Of a stretch of 64,000 nt of DNA, positions 38,001 through 47,580 are shown one piece after another. This DNA comes from Alteribacter natronophilus (GTDB lineage: Bacteria > Bacillota > Bacilli > Bacillales > Salisediminibacteriaceae): the NCBI RefSeq assembly GCF_006007885.1, contig NZ_VCRO01000001.1, positions 496,001-560,000 on the forward strand, given 5' to 3'. The stretch's first letter is position 1; every line of letters begins with the position of its first letter. Under the pieces are notes generated by a model. That model did not search any database and had not been told where the DNA came from. It saw nothing but the letters and a program-made list of their open reading frames with translations. The translations under genes and the position numbers were made by a program.

Positions 38001-39366
38001 GAAAGAGCTGTTCGGTGAGGATTATGTATACCGGGCGGGTACGATCGGCACAGTGGCTGAAAAAACCGCATACGGGTTTGTCAAGGGGTATGAAGATGAC
38101 AATCAGATGAGGCTCAGGGGAGCGGAAATCGATCGTCTTGTGAGCGGCTGTACCGGTGTAAAACGGACGACCGGTCAGCACCCCGGCGGTATTATCGTTG
38201 TACCGGATCATCTGGATATCTTTGATTTCTCTCCGATTCAGTTTCCTGCTGACGACAGGGAATCGGAATGGAAAACAACCCATTTTGACTTTCACTCCAT
38301 TCACGATAACCTGCTGAAGCTCGATATTCTCGGGCACGATGATCCGACAGTGATCCGCATGCTCCAGGATTTAAGCGGTATTGACCCGCAGGATATCCCG
38401 GTGGATGACCCTGAAGTATTTAAGCTGTTCAGCGGTACCGAGTCCCTTGGTGTTACTGAAGAGCAGATTATGTGCAAAACCGGGACATACGGAATACCGG
38501 AATTCGGTACCCGTTTTGTAAGACAGATGCTTGAAGATACGAAACCGAGCACGTTCAGTGAACTTGTTCAGATTTCCGGTCTATCCCATGGTACCGATGT
38601 ATGGCTGAACAACGCTGCTGACCTTATAGCCGACGGCACCTGCGTTCTTAAGGATGTCATCGGCTGCCGGGATGATATCATGGTGTACCTTCAGTACAAA
38701 GGACTGGAAGACTCACTTGCCTTTAAAATCATGGAGTTTGTCCGTAAGGGGCGGGGACTTCAGGAGGAATGGATCGAGGAAATGAAGAAAAACGGTGTGC
38801 CGGACTGGTATATCGGTTCGTGTCTGAAGATCAAATACATGTTCCCGAAGGCACACGCCGCTGCCTATGTATTAATGGCCGTGCGCATTGCCTACTTCAA
38901 AGTCCATCACCCGATTCTGTTTTATGCTGCCTACTTTACAGTGAGAGCCGATGACTTTGATCTGGATACGATGCACCGGGGCTCGGCGAGCATCAGAAAG
39001 CTGATTGAGGAAATTCATCAGAAAGGGCTCGATGCCTCACCGAAGGAGAAAAGTCTGGTAACCGTAATGGAACTGGCTCTCGAAATGTGCGAACGAGGAT
39101 ATTCCTTCCAGAAAGTCGATCTCTACCGTTCGAAAGCAAAGGAATTTGTTGTCGACGGGGACAGTCTGATCCCTCCTTTCAATGCCCTTACGGGAGTTGG
39201 AACCAACGCAGCAATTAATATTGTAAAATCGAGAGAGGGAGGAGAGTTTCTCTCAAAGGAGGATCTCCAGAAACGAAGTAAGATTACGAAAACTGTTTTA
39301 CAGAACCTGGATGATCACGGCTGCCTTGAAGGAATGCCCGACTCGAACCAGCTGTCCCTGTTCTGA
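35065..39366 (+). CDS. polC: DNA polymerase III PolC (alpha subunit with 3'-5' exonuclease)
   Basis: Replicative polymerase of low-GC Gram-positives. 1433 residues, full length. Order: N-terminal domains, OB-fold (about 240-320), split PHP domain ([18 protein letters not shown], about 332), DEDDh exonuclease inserted in it (motif I FDVETTGL from about 422, [16 protein letters not shown], and [11 protein letters not shown]), then the polymerase core with [13 protein letters not shown] (about 961) holding catalytic Asp residues, a Cys4 zinc-binding site (CPSCHH...CEQCG), and a C-terminal helix-hairpin-helix. It is preceded by its own promoter and followed by the nusA operon. Confidence 0.98.
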   Translation: MNEEKKIRQERFELLMDQVVMPEELRTKYLTEGWIEKLEVYKNEKRWHFAVRLPELLPFPAFDVFQTTIRQGLSHIAKVELSVSYDRDPVPARDFKQYWPFYVECLKSSTNGLIRRLQEQTPHIDQNRLVINAMNDAEAAMIKRKVADPLKDLLRRTGFPPLNIDTTVQESKEAYERFVEKKQEEDHSKVVEAMMEKQKMEKKAKETGQLSSVAIGKPIKDNPDPIESIQEEEGQKVVQGYVFEAETRELRSGRTLLTFKITDYTDSILIKMFSKDKEDVPVLEAVQKGMWLKVKGMVQHDTFVRDLVMMARDVQQVQPVERQDKSPEGEKRVELHLHTPMSQMDAVSSISSCVSRAKKWGHQAIAVTDHGVAQAYPEAYGAGKKEGVKILYGVEANLVDDGVPVAYNEADRPLADDTYVVFDVETTGLSAVYNTIIELAAVKIRDGEIVDRFEAFANPGEKLSPTIIELTGITDDMVEDAPEPGKVLKDFHEWMKDDILVAHNASFDMAFLDAGFKKIGYPKTPNPVIDTLELARLLYPTFRNYRLNTLCKKFNIELVSHHRAIYDAEATGHLLWKMLKDAMEKGINNHNEFNSQSTGDEYKKQRPHHCILLAKNQKGLRNIYKLVSESHIYYFHRVPRIPRSVLAKNREGILVGSACDNGEVFDAMMQKAPEEVEETARFYDYLEVQPPSNYNKLIEKEIVRDELALKDILKNIVELGEKLDKPVVATGNVHYLDPTDHIYRKILIASQGGANPLNRTELPQVHFRSTDEMLECFSFLPEEKRKEIVIGNTNAIADEIDEIKPIPDDLYTPNLEGADEEMREMCYTRARSIYGDDLPELVVARLEKELKSIISNGFSVIYLISQKLVKKSLDDGYLVGSRGSVGSSFVATMTEITEVNPLPPHYVCPSCHHSIFFDDGSVGSGFDLPDKNCEQCGTQYSKDGHDIPFETFLGFKGDKVPDIDLNFSGEYQPVAHNYTKELFGEDYVYRAGTIGTVAEKTAYGFVKGYEDDNQMRLRGAEIDRLVSGCTGVKRTTGQHPGGIIVVPDHLDIFDFSPIQFPADDRESEWKTTHFDFHSIHDNLLKLDILGHDDPTVIRMLQDLSGIDPQDIPVDDPEVFKLFSGTESLGVTEEQIMCKTGTYGIPEFGTRFVRQMLEDTKPSTFSELVQISGLSHGTDVWLNNAADLIADGTCVLKDVIGCRDDIMVYLQYKGLEDSLAFKIMEFVRKGRGLQEEWIEEMKKNGVPDWYIGSCLKIKYMFPKAHAAAYVLMAVRIAYFKVHHPILFYAAYFTVRADDFDLDTMHRGSASIRKLIEEIHQKGLDASPKEKSLVTVMELALEMCERGYSFQKVDLYRSKAKEFVVDGDSLIPPFNALTGVGTNAAINIVKSREGGEFLSKEDLQKRSKITKTVLQNLDDHGCLEGMPDSNQLSLF

Positions 39367-39421
39367 TGGCAGGAACCCCCTGCTGCCGCCCCCGAAGCAC
39401 CACAGGCCTGCTGTCTGCGGT

Positions 39422-39450
39422 TTGCAGGGCTTCAGGGTTTATGTTATAGT
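39422..39450 (+). promoter_or_regulatory. SigA promoter of the rimP-nusA-infB operon
   Basis: -35 TTGCAG (39422-39427), 17-base spacer, -10 TATAGT (39445-39450). Transcription should start near 39457 and run at once into the hairpin at 39481-39507. Confidence 0.75.
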
Positions 39451-39480
39451 ATTATGGCAATACTTAGAATAACGGCAGCG

Positions 39481-39511
39481 GAAAGAGTGGGAGTGTCCCA
39501 CTCTTTCTTTT
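39481..39511 (+). terminator. Leader attenuator hairpin of the rimP-nusA operon
   Basis: Perfect 12-bp stem (39481-39492 with 39496-39507), 3-base loop GTG, then TTTT broken by GG. It lies about 25 bases downstream of the predicted start and 130 bases before rimP. It may also serve as the polC terminator. In B. subtilis nusA is reported to be autoregulated by NusA-stimulated termination in the 5' leader, and this hairpin with its short, interrupted U tract fits that scheme. Confidence 0.75.
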
Positions 39512-39636
39512 GGATAAAAGGAGATGTTCACTCCCGGGGAAGCGGTAATCAGATTTCATTACATCCCGAACACGCCTGACTGTGAACATTTCCTGGCCAC
39601 ATAATCAGACGATGGAAAGAGCAGGGAGGCGAAATT

Positions 39637-40107
39637 ATGGCCGGAAACATTAAACAGACCACCGAACGGATTGCCGGACCGATCCTGGAGGAGCTGGGTC
39701 TTGAATTAGTCGAAGTCGAGTACGTGAAAGAGGGTAAGAACTATTTTCTCCGCGTCTACATTGATTCCGACAAAGGAATAGATCTTGATGACTGTGCGGC
39801 AGTCAGCGAAAGACTCAGTGAGGAACTGGACAAAGAAGATCCGATTGAGGATGCATACTACCTTGAGGTATCTTCACCCGGAGCGGAAAGACCGCTTAAA
39901 AATGAAACAGATCTTTCCCGTGCGGTAGGTAAAAACGTCCATGTTACCACCTATGCACCAGTCGATGGTGAAAAAATGTTTGAAGGCCGGCTGACCGGTT
40001 TTGACGGTGAAACTCTGACAATCGAAATTACAGTCAAAACAAGGACCAGAACGGTCCAGGTGCCATATGACAAAGTTGCCAAGGCAAGGCTTGCAGTGAT
40101 CATCTGA
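39637..40107 (+). CDS. rimP: Ribosome maturation factor RimP
   Basis: 30S subunit assembly factor. 156 residues. The N-terminal alpha/beta domain has [23 protein letters not shown] and [17 protein letters not shown]; the C-terminal SH3-like domain follows (about 90-156). Includes [14 protein letters not shown], a family mark. GGGAGG precedes the ATG. First gene of the operon, about 110 bases before nusA. Confidence 0.96.
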   Translation: MAGNIKQTTERIAGPILEELGLELVEVEYVKEGKNYFLRVYIDSDKGIDLDDCAAVSERLSEELDKEDPIEDAYYLEVSSPGAERPLKNETDLSRAVGKNVHVTTYAPVDGEKMFEGRLTGFDGETLTIEITVKTRTRTVQVPYDKVAKARLAVII

Positions 40108-40219
40108 CCACAGTGCCGGAAAACATGAACCTCACAGATGCCCGGTTATCGTATGTATGACAGATGACGGGTATTTCAATGTGGGCTGAAGAGTTTTATT
40201 AAAGGGGGAACCAATTCAA

Positions 40220-41389
40220 ATGAACAGTGATTTTATGGATGCCCTGACAAGCATCGAGAAAAATAAAGGAATCGACAAGGAAGTCATTCTCGAAGCGATT
40301 GAACAGGCGCTTATTACAGGATACAAGCGAAATTTCAACCAGGCACAGAACGTGCGGGTAAACATTGACCGTGACACAGGCGATATCCGGGTGTTTGCGC
40401 AGAAAGAAGTGGTCGAGGAAGTATTCGATGCACGTCTGGAAATTTCACTGGATGCAGCTAAATCCATCAGCCCGAGATACGAAGTGGATGATGTGGTTGA
40501 AATCGAAGTTACTCCAAAGGATTTCGGAAGAATTGCTGCACAGACAGCGAAACAGGTTGTTACACAGCGTGTCCGTGAAGCTGAACGGGGAATTATTTAT
40601 TCGGACTTTATAGACCGGGAAGAAGATATTATGACAGGTATCGTCCAGCGCCAGGACCACAGGTTTATCTATGTGGATCTCGGTAAGGTCGAAGCGATCA
40701 TGCCGCTTAATGAACAGATGCCTACAGAGTCATATAAACATAATGACAGAATAAAAGCGTTTATTACGAAAGTTGAAAAAACAACAAAAGGCCCCCAGAT
40801 CATGATCTCCAGAACTCATCCGGGACTTCTGAAGCGCCTGTTTGAGCTTGAGGTGCCTGAAATTTATGATGGTACAGTTGAGATTAAATCCGTCTCCCGC
40901 GAAGCCGGAGACCGTTCAAAGATTGCCGTTCATGCAGAGGACCCGGAAGTGGACCCGGTCGGTTCCTGTGTCGGGCCCCGCGGTCAGCGTGTACAGACGA
41001 TTGTCAATGAGCTGAAAGGTGAAAAAATTGATATTGTCCGCTGGTCTGAAGATCCAAAGGAGTATGTTGCAAACGCACTCAGTCCTTCAAAAGTGCTTAA
41101 GGTTACTGTCAATGAAGAGGAAAAAATGACCCAGGTCATCGTGCCTGATTACCAGCTTTCCCTCGCCATCGGCAAACGTGGACAGAATGCCCGCCTTGCA
41201 GCAAAACTTACGGGGTGGAAGATTGACATCAAGAGTGAAACTGATGCAGAGGAACTCGGTCTCTATGATCCGAATGCTCCCGAGGAGGAAACGGATATGG
41301 ATGAATACAGCTATGATGGAGAAGACAGCTACGATTCCGAGCCCGATGAAACAGGAATGGAAGATTACGAAGACGACGATCGCAGGTAG
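40220..41389 (+). CDS. nusA: Transcription termination/antitermination protein NusA
   Basis: RNA polymerase-associated pausing and termination factor. 389 residues. The N-terminal polymerase-binding domain (about 1-125) is followed by an S1 domain (about 135-200; [23 protein letters not shown]) and two KH domains ([19 protein letters not shown], about 250; [20 protein letters not shown], about 320). The C-terminus is a very acidic Asp/Glu/Tyr-rich tail of about 35 residues. It probably controls its own operon through the leader hairpin. Confidence 0.97.
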   Translation: MNSDFMDALTSIEKNKGIDKEVILEAIEQALITGYKRNFNQAQNVRVNIDRDTGDIRVFAQKEVVEEVFDARLEISLDAAKSISPRYEVDDVVEIEVTPKDFGRIAAQTAKQVVTQRVREAERGIIYSDFIDREEDIMTGIVQRQDHRFIYVDLGKVEAIMPLNEQMPTESYKHNDRIKAFITKVEKTTKGPQIMISRTHPGLLKRLFELEVPEIYDGTVEIKSVSREAGDRSKIAVHAEDPEVDPVGSCVGPRGQRVQTIVNELKGEKIDIVRWSEDPKEYVANALSPSKVLKVTVNEEEKMTQVIVPDYQLSLAIGKRGQNARLAAKLTGWKIDIKSETDAEELGLYDPNAPEEETDMDEYSYDGEDSYDSEPDETGMEDYEDDDRR

Positions 41390-41401
41390 GGAGTGATCAC
41401 T

Positions 41402-41674
41402 GTGAGCAGGAAAAAGACTCCTTTGAGAAAATGTGTCGTAACTAACGAAATGAAACCGAAAAAAGAGCTTATTCGTGTTGTACGTACGCCTGATGGTGAA
41501 ATCGTCCACGACCCGTCCGGAAAAAAATCCGGGCGCGGTGCCTACCTTACGGCTTCGAAATCCGTAATGGAAGAAGCAAAAAAGAAGAAAATTCTTTCGC
41601 GTCATTTAAAAGCAGACGTGAAAGAGGAATTTTATGATAACCTTATAAAAGAAATTCCGGAGGATCACAGCTGA
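41402..41674 (+). CDS. ylxR: YlxR family nucleic-acid-binding protein (RNase P modulator family)
   Basis: 90 residues from GTG 41402, placed nine bases after GGGAG; an upstream in-frame GTG at 41393 is too close to that site. The YlxR motif is clear: PLRKCVVTNEMKPKKELIRVV near the N-terminus and GRGAYLTASKSV further on. Basic throughout. Family members bind RNA or regulate expression, and RnpM of B. subtilis is reported to bind RNase P RNA. The stop overlaps the ylxQ start. Confidence 0.9.
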   Translation: MSRKKTPLRKCVVTNEMKPKKELIRVVRTPDGEIVHDPSGKKSGRGAYLTASKSVMEEAKKKKILSRHLKADVKEEFYDNLIKEIPEDHS

Positions 41675-41973
41675 TGGACCGAAAAGCATTGAACCTGATC
41701 GGTCTGGCCTACAGGGCACGGGCTGTTGTTACCGGCGAGGAAGTTGTTCTCCGGTCTGTAAGGGCCGGACATGCATCCCTCGTAATTATTTCGGAGGATG
41801 CATCAGCGAATACAAAAAAGAAATTCACCGACAAATGCAGCCATTATAAAATCCCCTGCTTTACGGCAGGAACCCGGCAGGCGCTGGGCCAGGCTGTAGG
41901 TAAAGAGGAAAGAGTGGTTATGGGAGTAGAAGACAGCGGCTTTGCAGAAAAACTGAAGTCGCTCTTGGAATAA
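41674..41973 (+). CDS. ylxQ: L7Ae/L30e-family ribosomal protein YlxQ
   Basis: 99 residues, RNA-binding fold of the L7Ae/L30e family. Recognisable stretches are LNLIGLAYRARAVVTGEE, LVIISEDASANTKKKFTDKC and the final GVEDSGFAEKLKSLLE. The ATG overlaps the ylxR stop. Family members bind kink-turn RNA, but the precise role of YlxQ is not settled. Always found between ylxR and infB in Bacilli. Confidence 0.92.
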   Translation: MDRKALNLIGLAYRARAVVTGEEVVLRSVRAGHASLVIISEDASANTKKKFTDKCSHYKIPCFTAGTRQALGQAVGKEERVVMGVEDSGFAEKLKSLLE

Positions 41974-42048
41974 CAGATCATGGTGCCGGTAATGCCTCTT
42001 GGTTTCATCATCACAGAACGGGTGCCATGATCTCCGGGAGGTAAACAC

Positions 42049-44199
42049 ATGAAAAAAATGCGTATTTATGAATATGCCAAAGAAAAAAACACCACAAGTA
42101 AAGCAGTCATTGAACGTTTGAAATCTATGAATGTCGAGGTTTCAAATCATATGAGCGTAATCAGTGAAGACGCAATGAAAAAGCTTGAGAAACCGTCTTC
42201 CGACAAGGGGAACAATCAGAATAAAAATAACGATGCTTCCGGTAAGAAGCGTCAAAGCAGTGAAGGGCGTGTTCAGTCACCTATGACAGAAAAGAAAAAG
42301 CAACCACAGGGACGTTCAGGTAAACCGAACCAGCAGGGAAATAAAAACCGCGGCGGAAACAACAGAAATCAGAATAAAAACCGCGGAGGAAACCGAAATC
42401 AGCGCGGCGGAAGACGTCAGGAGCAGCAGCGTCCGGCACGCAAGCCGATGCCGGAGGAAATTACCTACACGCTGCCGATCACTGTAGGGGAATTTGGCGA
42501 AAAGCTGAATAAGGAACCTTCCGAAATTATTAAGAAACTGATGGGTCTGGGTGTTATGGCTACCATTAACCAGGAACTCGATAATGACACCATCGAGCTT
42601 CTTGCAGAAGATTTCGGAATTAAGGCAGAAGAGGAAATTGTCATCAATGAAGCGGAATTTGAAACGATTGAAGAAGAAGACGATGAAAAGGATCTGAAAG
42701 GCCGTCCACCGGTTGTAACAATCATGGGTCACGTCGATCATGGTAAAACCACGCTTCTTGACAGCATCCGTCATACAAAAGTGACTGCCGGAGAAGCGGG
42801 CGGAATTACACAGCATATCGGTGCGTACCAGGTGGAGGAAAACGATAAGAAAATTACTTTCCTCGATACTCCTGGACACGCAGCGTTCACGACCATGCGT
42901 GCCCGCGGTGCGCAGGTTACCGACATTACGATTCTCGTCGTAGCAGCGGATGACGGTGTGATGCCGCAGACAGTTGAAGCGATTAACCACGCGAAAGCAG
43001 CTGAAGTACCGATCATCGTTGCAGTGAATAAGATGGATAAAGAAGGAGCCAATCCTGACCGGGTTATGCAGGAGCTTACAGAACACGGGCTCGTTGCTGA
43101 AGCCTGGGGCGGAGACACAATCTTTGTGAATGTCAGTGCCATCAAAGGTGAAGGCATTGATGAACTCCTTGAAATGATTCTTCTCGTATCCGAAGTTGAA
43201 GATTATAAAGCAAACCCTGATAAACGTGCCCGCGGTACGGTTGTGGAAGCCGAACTTGACCGGGGCCGCGGAGCAGTGGCTACCCTTCTTGTCCAGGCCG
43301 GTACTCTGAAGGTCGGGGATCCGATTGTAGTGGGGAACACGTTCGGCCGTGTCCGTGCGATGGTAAATGATCTCGGGCGCCGCGTAAAGGAAGCAGGACC
43401 ATCCACACCTGTTGAGATTACGGGTCTTAATAACGTACCGCAGGCCGGTGACCAGTTCATGGTCTTTGAGGATGAAAAGAAAGCCCGTCAGATCGGGGAA
43501 ACACGCGCTGTCAAGGAAAAAGAGGAACAGCGCCGCGAATCCTCCCGTGTAAGTCTGGATGACCTGTTTAATCAGATCCAGCAAGGGGAAATTAAAGATA
43601 TTAACATCATCATTAAAGCTGATGTACAGGGTTCCGTGGAAGCGATGCGCGGGTCTCTTGAGAAGATTGAAGTCGAAGGTGTGAAAGTAAACATCATTCA
43701 CACAGGTGTTGGTGCCATTGCAGAATCGGATATTATTCTTGCGAGTGCTTCAAACGCCATCGTCATCGGTTTCAACGTACGTCCGGATGTAAACGCAAAA
43801 CGGACAGCTGATCAGGAGAAAGTTGATATCCGTCTTCACCGCGTGATCTATAACGCAATTGAAGAAGTGGAGCAGGCCATGCAGGGAATGCTTGATCCTG
43901 AATACGAGGAGAAAGTAATCGGTCAGGCGGAAGTCCGACAGACCTTTAAAGTATCCAAAATCGGTATGATTGCCGGTTCCTACGTAACCGAAGGAAAGAT
44001 TACAAAGGATTCCACAGTCCGCCTGATCAGAGACGGTGTTGTCCAGTTTGAGGGCGGTATCCGTGATCTGAAACGCTTTAAGGATGATGCGAAGGAAGTT
44101 GCGAAAAACTACGAATGCGGCATCACCCTTGAGAACTATAATGATGTCAAAGAAGGCGACGTCATCGAAGCATACGTTATGGAGGAAATCAAGCGCTGA
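42049..44199 (+). CDS. infB: Translation initiation factor IF-2
   Basis: GTPase that places fMet-tRNA on the 30S subunit. 716 residues, with the short N-terminal region usual for Bacillus. A basic Asn/Gly/Arg-rich low-complexity segment (about 50-130, repeats of the NRGGN type) precedes the IF2 N2 domain (about 135-215). The G domain has GHVDHGKT (227-234), DTPGH and NKMD. Domains II, III and the C-terminal fMet-tRNA binding domain follow. The ATG at 42049 is 7 bases after GGAGG; internal starts for shorter forms are not obvious. Confidence 0.98.
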   Translation: MKKMRIYEYAKEKNTTSKAVIERLKSMNVEVSNHMSVISEDAMKKLEKPSSDKGNNQNKNNDASGKKRQSSEGRVQSPMTEKKKQPQGRSGKPNQQGNKNRGGNNRNQNKNRGGNRNQRGGRRQEQQRPARKPMPEEITYTLPITVGEFGEKLNKEPSEIIKKLMGLGVMATINQELDNDTIELLAEDFGIKAEEEIVINEAEFETIEEEDDEKDLKGRPPVVTIMGHVDHGKTTLLDSIRHTKVTAGEAGGITQHIGAYQVEENDKKITFLDTPGHAAFTTMRARGAQVTDITILVVAADDGVMPQTVEAINHAKAAEVPIIVAVNKMDKEGANPDRVMQELTEHGLVAEAWGGDTIFVNVSAIKGEGIDELLEMILLVSEVEDYKANPDKRARGTVVEAELDRGRGAVATLLVQAGTLKVGDPIVVGNTFGRVRAMVNDLGRRVKEAGPSTPVEITGLNNVPQAGDQFMVFEDEKKARQIGETRAVKEKEEQRRESSRVSLDDLFNQIQQGEIKDINIIIKADVQGSVEAMRGSLEKIEVEGVKVNIIHTGVGAIAESDIILASASNAIVIGFNVRPDVNAKRTADQEKVDIRLHRVIYNAIEEVEQAMQGMLDPEYEEKVIGQAEVRQTFKVSKIGMIAGSYVTEGKITKDSTVRLIRDGVVQFEGGIRDLKRFKDDAKEVAKNYECGITLENYNDVKEGDVIEAYVMEEIKR

Positions 44200-44477
44200 T
44201 GATCGGTTCGATTACTGTTGAGGCGATCATCTATGACGCCGGCTCCCTGAAGGAAAAGCGCAGTGTACTGAAAAGTGTTGTTACACGCCTGAGAGACCGT
44301 CTGAATATCTCGGTTGCAGAAACGGATCATCAGAATGTCTGGCAGAGAACGGAACTGACTATCGTCTCTGTCAGTCCGGACCGTGTCCGGTGCGAACAGG
44401 AGCTGACCAGAGCACTTCATTTCATTGACAGCGTTCCGGAAATAGAAGCCGCATCAGTAAAGTGGGAATGGATGTAG
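44199..44477 (+). CDS. ylxP: DUF503 family protein YlxP
   Basis: 92 residues. The DUF503 pattern includes LKEKRSVLKSVVTRLRDRLNISVAE and DHQNVWQRTELTIVSVS. Small alpha/beta protein encoded between infB and rbfA in most Bacilli; suspected role in ribosome biogenesis by context only. ATG overlaps the infB stop. Confidence 0.9.
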   Translation: MIGSITVEAIIYDAGSLKEKRSVLKSVVTRLRDRLNISVAETDHQNVWQRTELTIVSVSPDRVRCEQELTRALHFIDSVPEIEAASVKWEWM

Positions 44478-44508
44478 CATTCCGCAACAACAAATGGGGG
44501 TGCAGTGA

Positions 44509-44853
44509 ATGAGTAACGTGCGTGCCAACCGCATAGGGGAACAGATAAAAAAAGAACTGACGGATATTATCCAGCGGGAGATTAAGGACCCGAGGGTAGG
44601 TTTTGTAACTGTAACAGCCGTCGACGTAACCGGGGATCTCCAGCAGGCGACAGCCTTTATTACCGTTTACGGGGATGATACCCAGCGCAGCGAAACTCTT
44701 GAAGGACTGTCCAAGGCGACAGGTTTTATCCGCTCCGAAATCGGCAAACGCATCCAGATCCGTAAAACACCCGAACTTTACTTCAAGTTCGATGAGAGTA
44801 TCGAGCGGGGTAACCGGATCGAAGAGCTTCTCAGAAAGCTTAACGATAAATAA
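44509..44853 (+). CDS. rbfA: Ribosome-binding factor A
   Basis: KH-fold factor for 16S rRNA 5' end maturation and cold adaptation. 114 residues. [33 protein letters not shown] is the family N-terminus, and the [20 protein letters not shown] segment closes the protein. Last gene of the rimP operon; a terminator follows. Confidence 0.96.
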   Translation: MSNVRANRIGEQIKKELTDIIQREIKDPRVGFVTVTAVDVTGDLQQATAFITVYGDDTQRSETLEGLSKATGFIRSEIGKRIQIRKTPELYFKFDESIERGNRIEELLRKLNDK

Positions 44854-44863
44854 ATGCCGTGGT

Positions 44864-44895
44864 AAAGAGGGAGGACGCGTGTCCCCCTCTTTTTT
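44864..44895 (+). terminator. Terminator after rbfA
   Basis: GC-rich stem GAGGG/CCCTC plus GGAC/GTCC with one bulged base, GCGT loop, followed by TTTTTT. Ends the rimP-nusA-infB-rbfA operon. Confidence 0.88.
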
Positions 44896-44995
44896 CCTGC
44901 TGTTGACGTTGGCCTGCTTCGTGCAGCAGAACTTCTATTATATATACTTAATTTCAGGCAGACGGTTTTGGATGCCATAAAATGAGGTGACATTT

Positions 44996-45904
44996 ATGAC
45001 AGCAGACGGTATTCTTCCTCTCTGGAAAGAGCGGGGAAAAACGTCATTTGACTGTGTACGGGATATGCAGAGGCTATTCAGAACAAAGAAGGTGGGACAT
45101 ACTGGAACGCTGGATCCGGATGTTGAAGGGGTACTCCCTATCTGTATCGGCCGTGCCACCAAGCTCGTACAGTATCTGACTGCAGAAGGCAAGGAGTATG
45201 AAGGGGAAGCAACGATCGGATTTTCCACAACGACAGAGGACGCTTCAGGGGAACTGGTGAAAAAAAAGGAAATCACCGAAACGATCACCGAAGAACAGGT
45301 CCGCTCAGTGCTTATGAGCCTGACAGGAGATATAGAGCAGACCCCGCCTATGTATTCAGCGGTAAAGGTAGGCGGCAGACGTCTGTACGAATATGCAAGG
45401 CAGGGAATAGAGATCGAAAGGCCTTCACGTCAGGTAACGATTTATTCCCTTGAACTTACTTCCGGCATTACCCGGCAGGACGGCTGTGTGTCATTTCGTT
45501 TTCGTGCTTCCTGCAGCAAAGGAACGTACATAAGAACACTGGCTGTTATGATGGGGGAGAAACTGGGTTATCCGGCTCATATGTCAGATCTCGTAAGAAC
45601 AGCAGCAGGCTCCTTTTCCCGCGCTGACTGCCTTACTGAAACGGAACTGAGGGACCGCAGTGACAAGGGAACCCTTTACGATGTACTGCTTCCGTATGAA
45701 TATGCCCTGAAAGACTGGCCGTCTGTTACTGTGGACAAACAGACAGAGGGGAAAATAATGAACGGTGCCGTGCTTCCCATCCCCGAATCGGTAGACGAAA
45801 ACCTGTTTACTTTGTATAATCAACAGGGGGAATGCCTGGCAATTTACAAGAAGCATCCCAACAAAGCTGGTATGATGAAACCGGAGAAAATGCTGAAAGT
45901 GTAG
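44996..45904 (+). CDS. truB: tRNA pseudouridine synthase B (U55)
   Basis: Makes pseudouridine 55 in the T loop of tRNAs. 302 residues from ATG 44996 (GAGGTGAC upstream). KKVGHTGTLDPD holds the catalytic Asp40. LTGDIEQTPPMYSAVKVGGRRLYEYARQG is the second TruB motif. C-terminal PUA-like region present. N-terminal ILPLWKERGKTSF replaces the more usual LLHKPxGMTS, a mild divergence. Confidence 0.95.
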   Translation: MTADGILPLWKERGKTSFDCVRDMQRLFRTKKVGHTGTLDPDVEGVLPICIGRATKLVQYLTAEGKEYEGEATIGFSTTTEDASGELVKKKEITETITEEQVRSVLMSLTGDIEQTPPMYSAVKVGGRRLYEYARQGIEIERPSRQVTIYSLELTSGITRQDGCVSFRFRASCSKGTYIRTLAVMMGEKLGYPAHMSDLVRTAAGSFSRADCLTETELRDRSDKGTLYDVLLPYEYALKDWPSVTVDKQTEGKIMNGAVLPIPESVDENLFTLYNQQGECLAIYKKHPNKAGMMKPEKMLKV

Positions 45905-45944
45905 CTGCCGTTTCTCGTGCCGTGTATGTAATTGAGGTGGCAGC

Positions 45945-46889
45945 GTGCAGACGATTTACATTGAACACCCTCACCAATATCATGAAGACGATTTCCCCCC
46001 TCTCGTCATGGCACTCGGTTTCTTTGACGGGGTTCATCTGGGCCACAGGAAAGTAATCAGCTCCGCGGCAGAGAAGGCGGAGGAGCTCGGACTTCATACA
46101 GCAGTGATGACATTTAACCCGCATCCCCGGGAAGTGCTCGGGAAAAGCGGACCTCAGGCCTGTCTGACTCCGCTTGGGAAAAAAGAAGAAGAAATAGCTA
46201 AACTTGGAGCCGACTACCTTTTTGTCGTCCGGTTTACGCTCCAGTTTGCAGCACTGACTCCGCAGAAATTCTGTGACCATTACCTGATTGGACTTAATGT
46301 CCGTCATGTTACGGCCGGTTTTGATTATTCCTACGGAAGACTTGGTAAAGGAACGATGGAAACACTGCCGTTTCACTCCAGGGGCCGTTTTACTCACAGT
46401 ACAGTGAGCAAAATGGAGGACGGTGAGGAGAAAATCAGTTCCACAAGAATCCGTCACTGTCTCAGGGAGGGAAATACAGAGGAGGCTGCCCGCCTGCTCG
46501 GCCGTTTTTATGAAACAGAGGGAACAGTCGTAAAAGGCGATCAGCGCGGCAGAACCATCGGCTTTCCCACTGCCAATGTAGATTCCCGTGATCAGTACCT
46601 TATTCCCGAACCCGGTGTTTATATTACCGAGCTGAAAGCCGGGGATACGTGGTATCAGGGTATGTGCAACGTGGGCTACAAACCGACGTTCAACAGTGAG
46701 AGGCCCGATCAGCCCGTCACGGAAGTGCATCTTTTTGATTTTGACGGAGACCTTTACGATCAAACAGTAACGATCCGCTGGCACCGTAGACTCCGCTCCG
46801 AAATCCCCTTTCCGGGTATCGAGGGACTCATTGAGCAGCTCAATTGCGATAAAAGACAGGCGCTCCGATACTTTTCGGAAGACCGGTAA
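45945..46889 (+). CDS. ribF: Bifunctional riboflavin kinase / FAD synthetase
   Basis: Makes FMN and FAD from riboflavin. 314 residues, GTG start after GAGGTGGCA. The N-terminal FAD synthetase domain has ALGFFDGVHLGHRKVI (about 24-39) and STRIRHCLREGNTEEAARLLGR (about 166-187). The C-terminal flavokinase domain has GRTIGFPTANV and a GVYITEL stretch. Located between truB and rpsO, the common order. Confidence 0.96.
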   Translation: MQTIYIEHPHQYHEDDFPPLVMALGFFDGVHLGHRKVISSAAEKAEELGLHTAVMTFNPHPREVLGKSGPQACLTPLGKKEEEIAKLGADYLFVVRFTLQFAALTPQKFCDHYLIGLNVRHVTAGFDYSYGRLGKGTMETLPFHSRGRFTHSTVSKMEDGEEKISSTRIRHCLREGNTEEAARLLGRFYETEGTVVKGDQRGRTIGFPTANVDSRDQYLIPEPGVYITELKAGDTWYQGMCNVGYKPTFNSERPDQPVTEVHLFDFDGDLYDQTVTIRWHRRLRSEIPFPGIEGLIEQLNCDKRQALRYFSEDR

Positions 46890-46898
46890 ATCCGGGGC

Positions 46899-46927
46899 TT
46901 GATCTTTAGTGCTGCAGCCTGTATGAT
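46899..46927 (+). promoter_or_regulatory. SigA promoter of rpsO
   Basis: -35 TTGATC (46899-46904), 17-base spacer, -10 TATGAT (46922-46927). The roughly 75-base leader before rpsO could hold an S15-binding structure, as known for rpsO leaders of other Bacilli. I could not confirm a specific fold by eye. Confidence 0.75.
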
Positions 46928-47010
46928 AATAGATGTTAACCATCACTTGGCAGAACGAGTCACCGACGTCTGCTGGGGGAATGGGGATTATTGAAAAGGA
47001 GGTGCATAGG

Positions 47011-47280
47011 ATGGCTTTATCACCAGAGCACAAAAATGAAATCATTAACGAATTCAAACAGCACGAAAACGATACCGGTTCTCCGGAAGTGCAAGTTGCT
47101 ATCCTGACGAAGCAGATCACAACGCTAAACGATCATCTGCGTACTCATAAGAAGGATCACCACTCTCGTCGTGGTCTTCTGAAAATGGTAGGTCAGCGTC
47201 GTAACCTGCTGACGTATCTGCGTAACAAAGATGTTGCCCGGTACCGTCAACTCGTTGACAAACTCGGTCTTCGTCGATAA
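47011..47280 (+). CDS. rpsO: 30S ribosomal protein S15
   Basis: 89 residues, standard length. ATG 47011 follows AAAGGAGGTG; the open frame extends upstream without a better start. The S15 signature is complete: [37 protein letters not shown] in order (about 20-56). A terminator lies 10 bases after the stop. Confidence 0.98.
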   Translation: MALSPEHKNEIINEFKQHENDTGSPEVQVAILTKQITTLNDHLRTHKKDHHSRRGLLKMVGQRRNLLTYLRNKDVARYRQLVDKLGLRR

Positions 47281-47290
47281 GAATGACCAG

Positions 47291-47316
47291 AAAGCGGGAT
47301 TCACTCCCGCTTTTTT
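47291..47316 (+). terminator. Terminator after rpsO
   Basis: 9-bp stem AAAGCGGGA (47291-47299) with 47305-47313, 5-base loop, T run to 47316. Confidence 0.92.
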
Positions 47317-47372
47317 GTTGTACTAAGAGGAAATATTTACCTCTGCCCAGGCTGCAGAGAACGATAAGACCA

Positions 47373-47402
47373 TTGCTTCTTTTCATTCGGGTTTGATATG
47401 AT
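47373..47402 (+). promoter_or_regulatory. Probable SigA promoter of pnp with long structured leader
   Basis: -35 TTGCTT (47373-47378), 18-base spacer, -10 TATGAT (47397-47402). The leader of about 170 bases before pnp contains an inverted repeat around 47487-47522 (ACCCTG...CAGGGT with GTTACC/GGTACC inside). No other gene is present between rpsO and pnp. Confidence 0.6.
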
Positions 47403-47580
47403 AAACAAGTGAATGGTTTTTTCCGTGTAAATGTTTACTACATATACGATTAAGTCAAAACTAAGACCAGAAGCGCTGCGCTTATGCACCCTGGTTACCG
47501 TTCACAGGTACCAGCAGGGTTCAAATTATATTTTGGAAGTAAAATTCACAAACATGTGAATGAGAGGAGTACTACCAGTT

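Noticed and set aside
42196-42470. Low-complexity Asn/Gly/Arg stretch in infB as a novel insertion
   Set aside because: Such basic, Asn/Gly-rich N-terminal segments are common in Bacillus IF-2.
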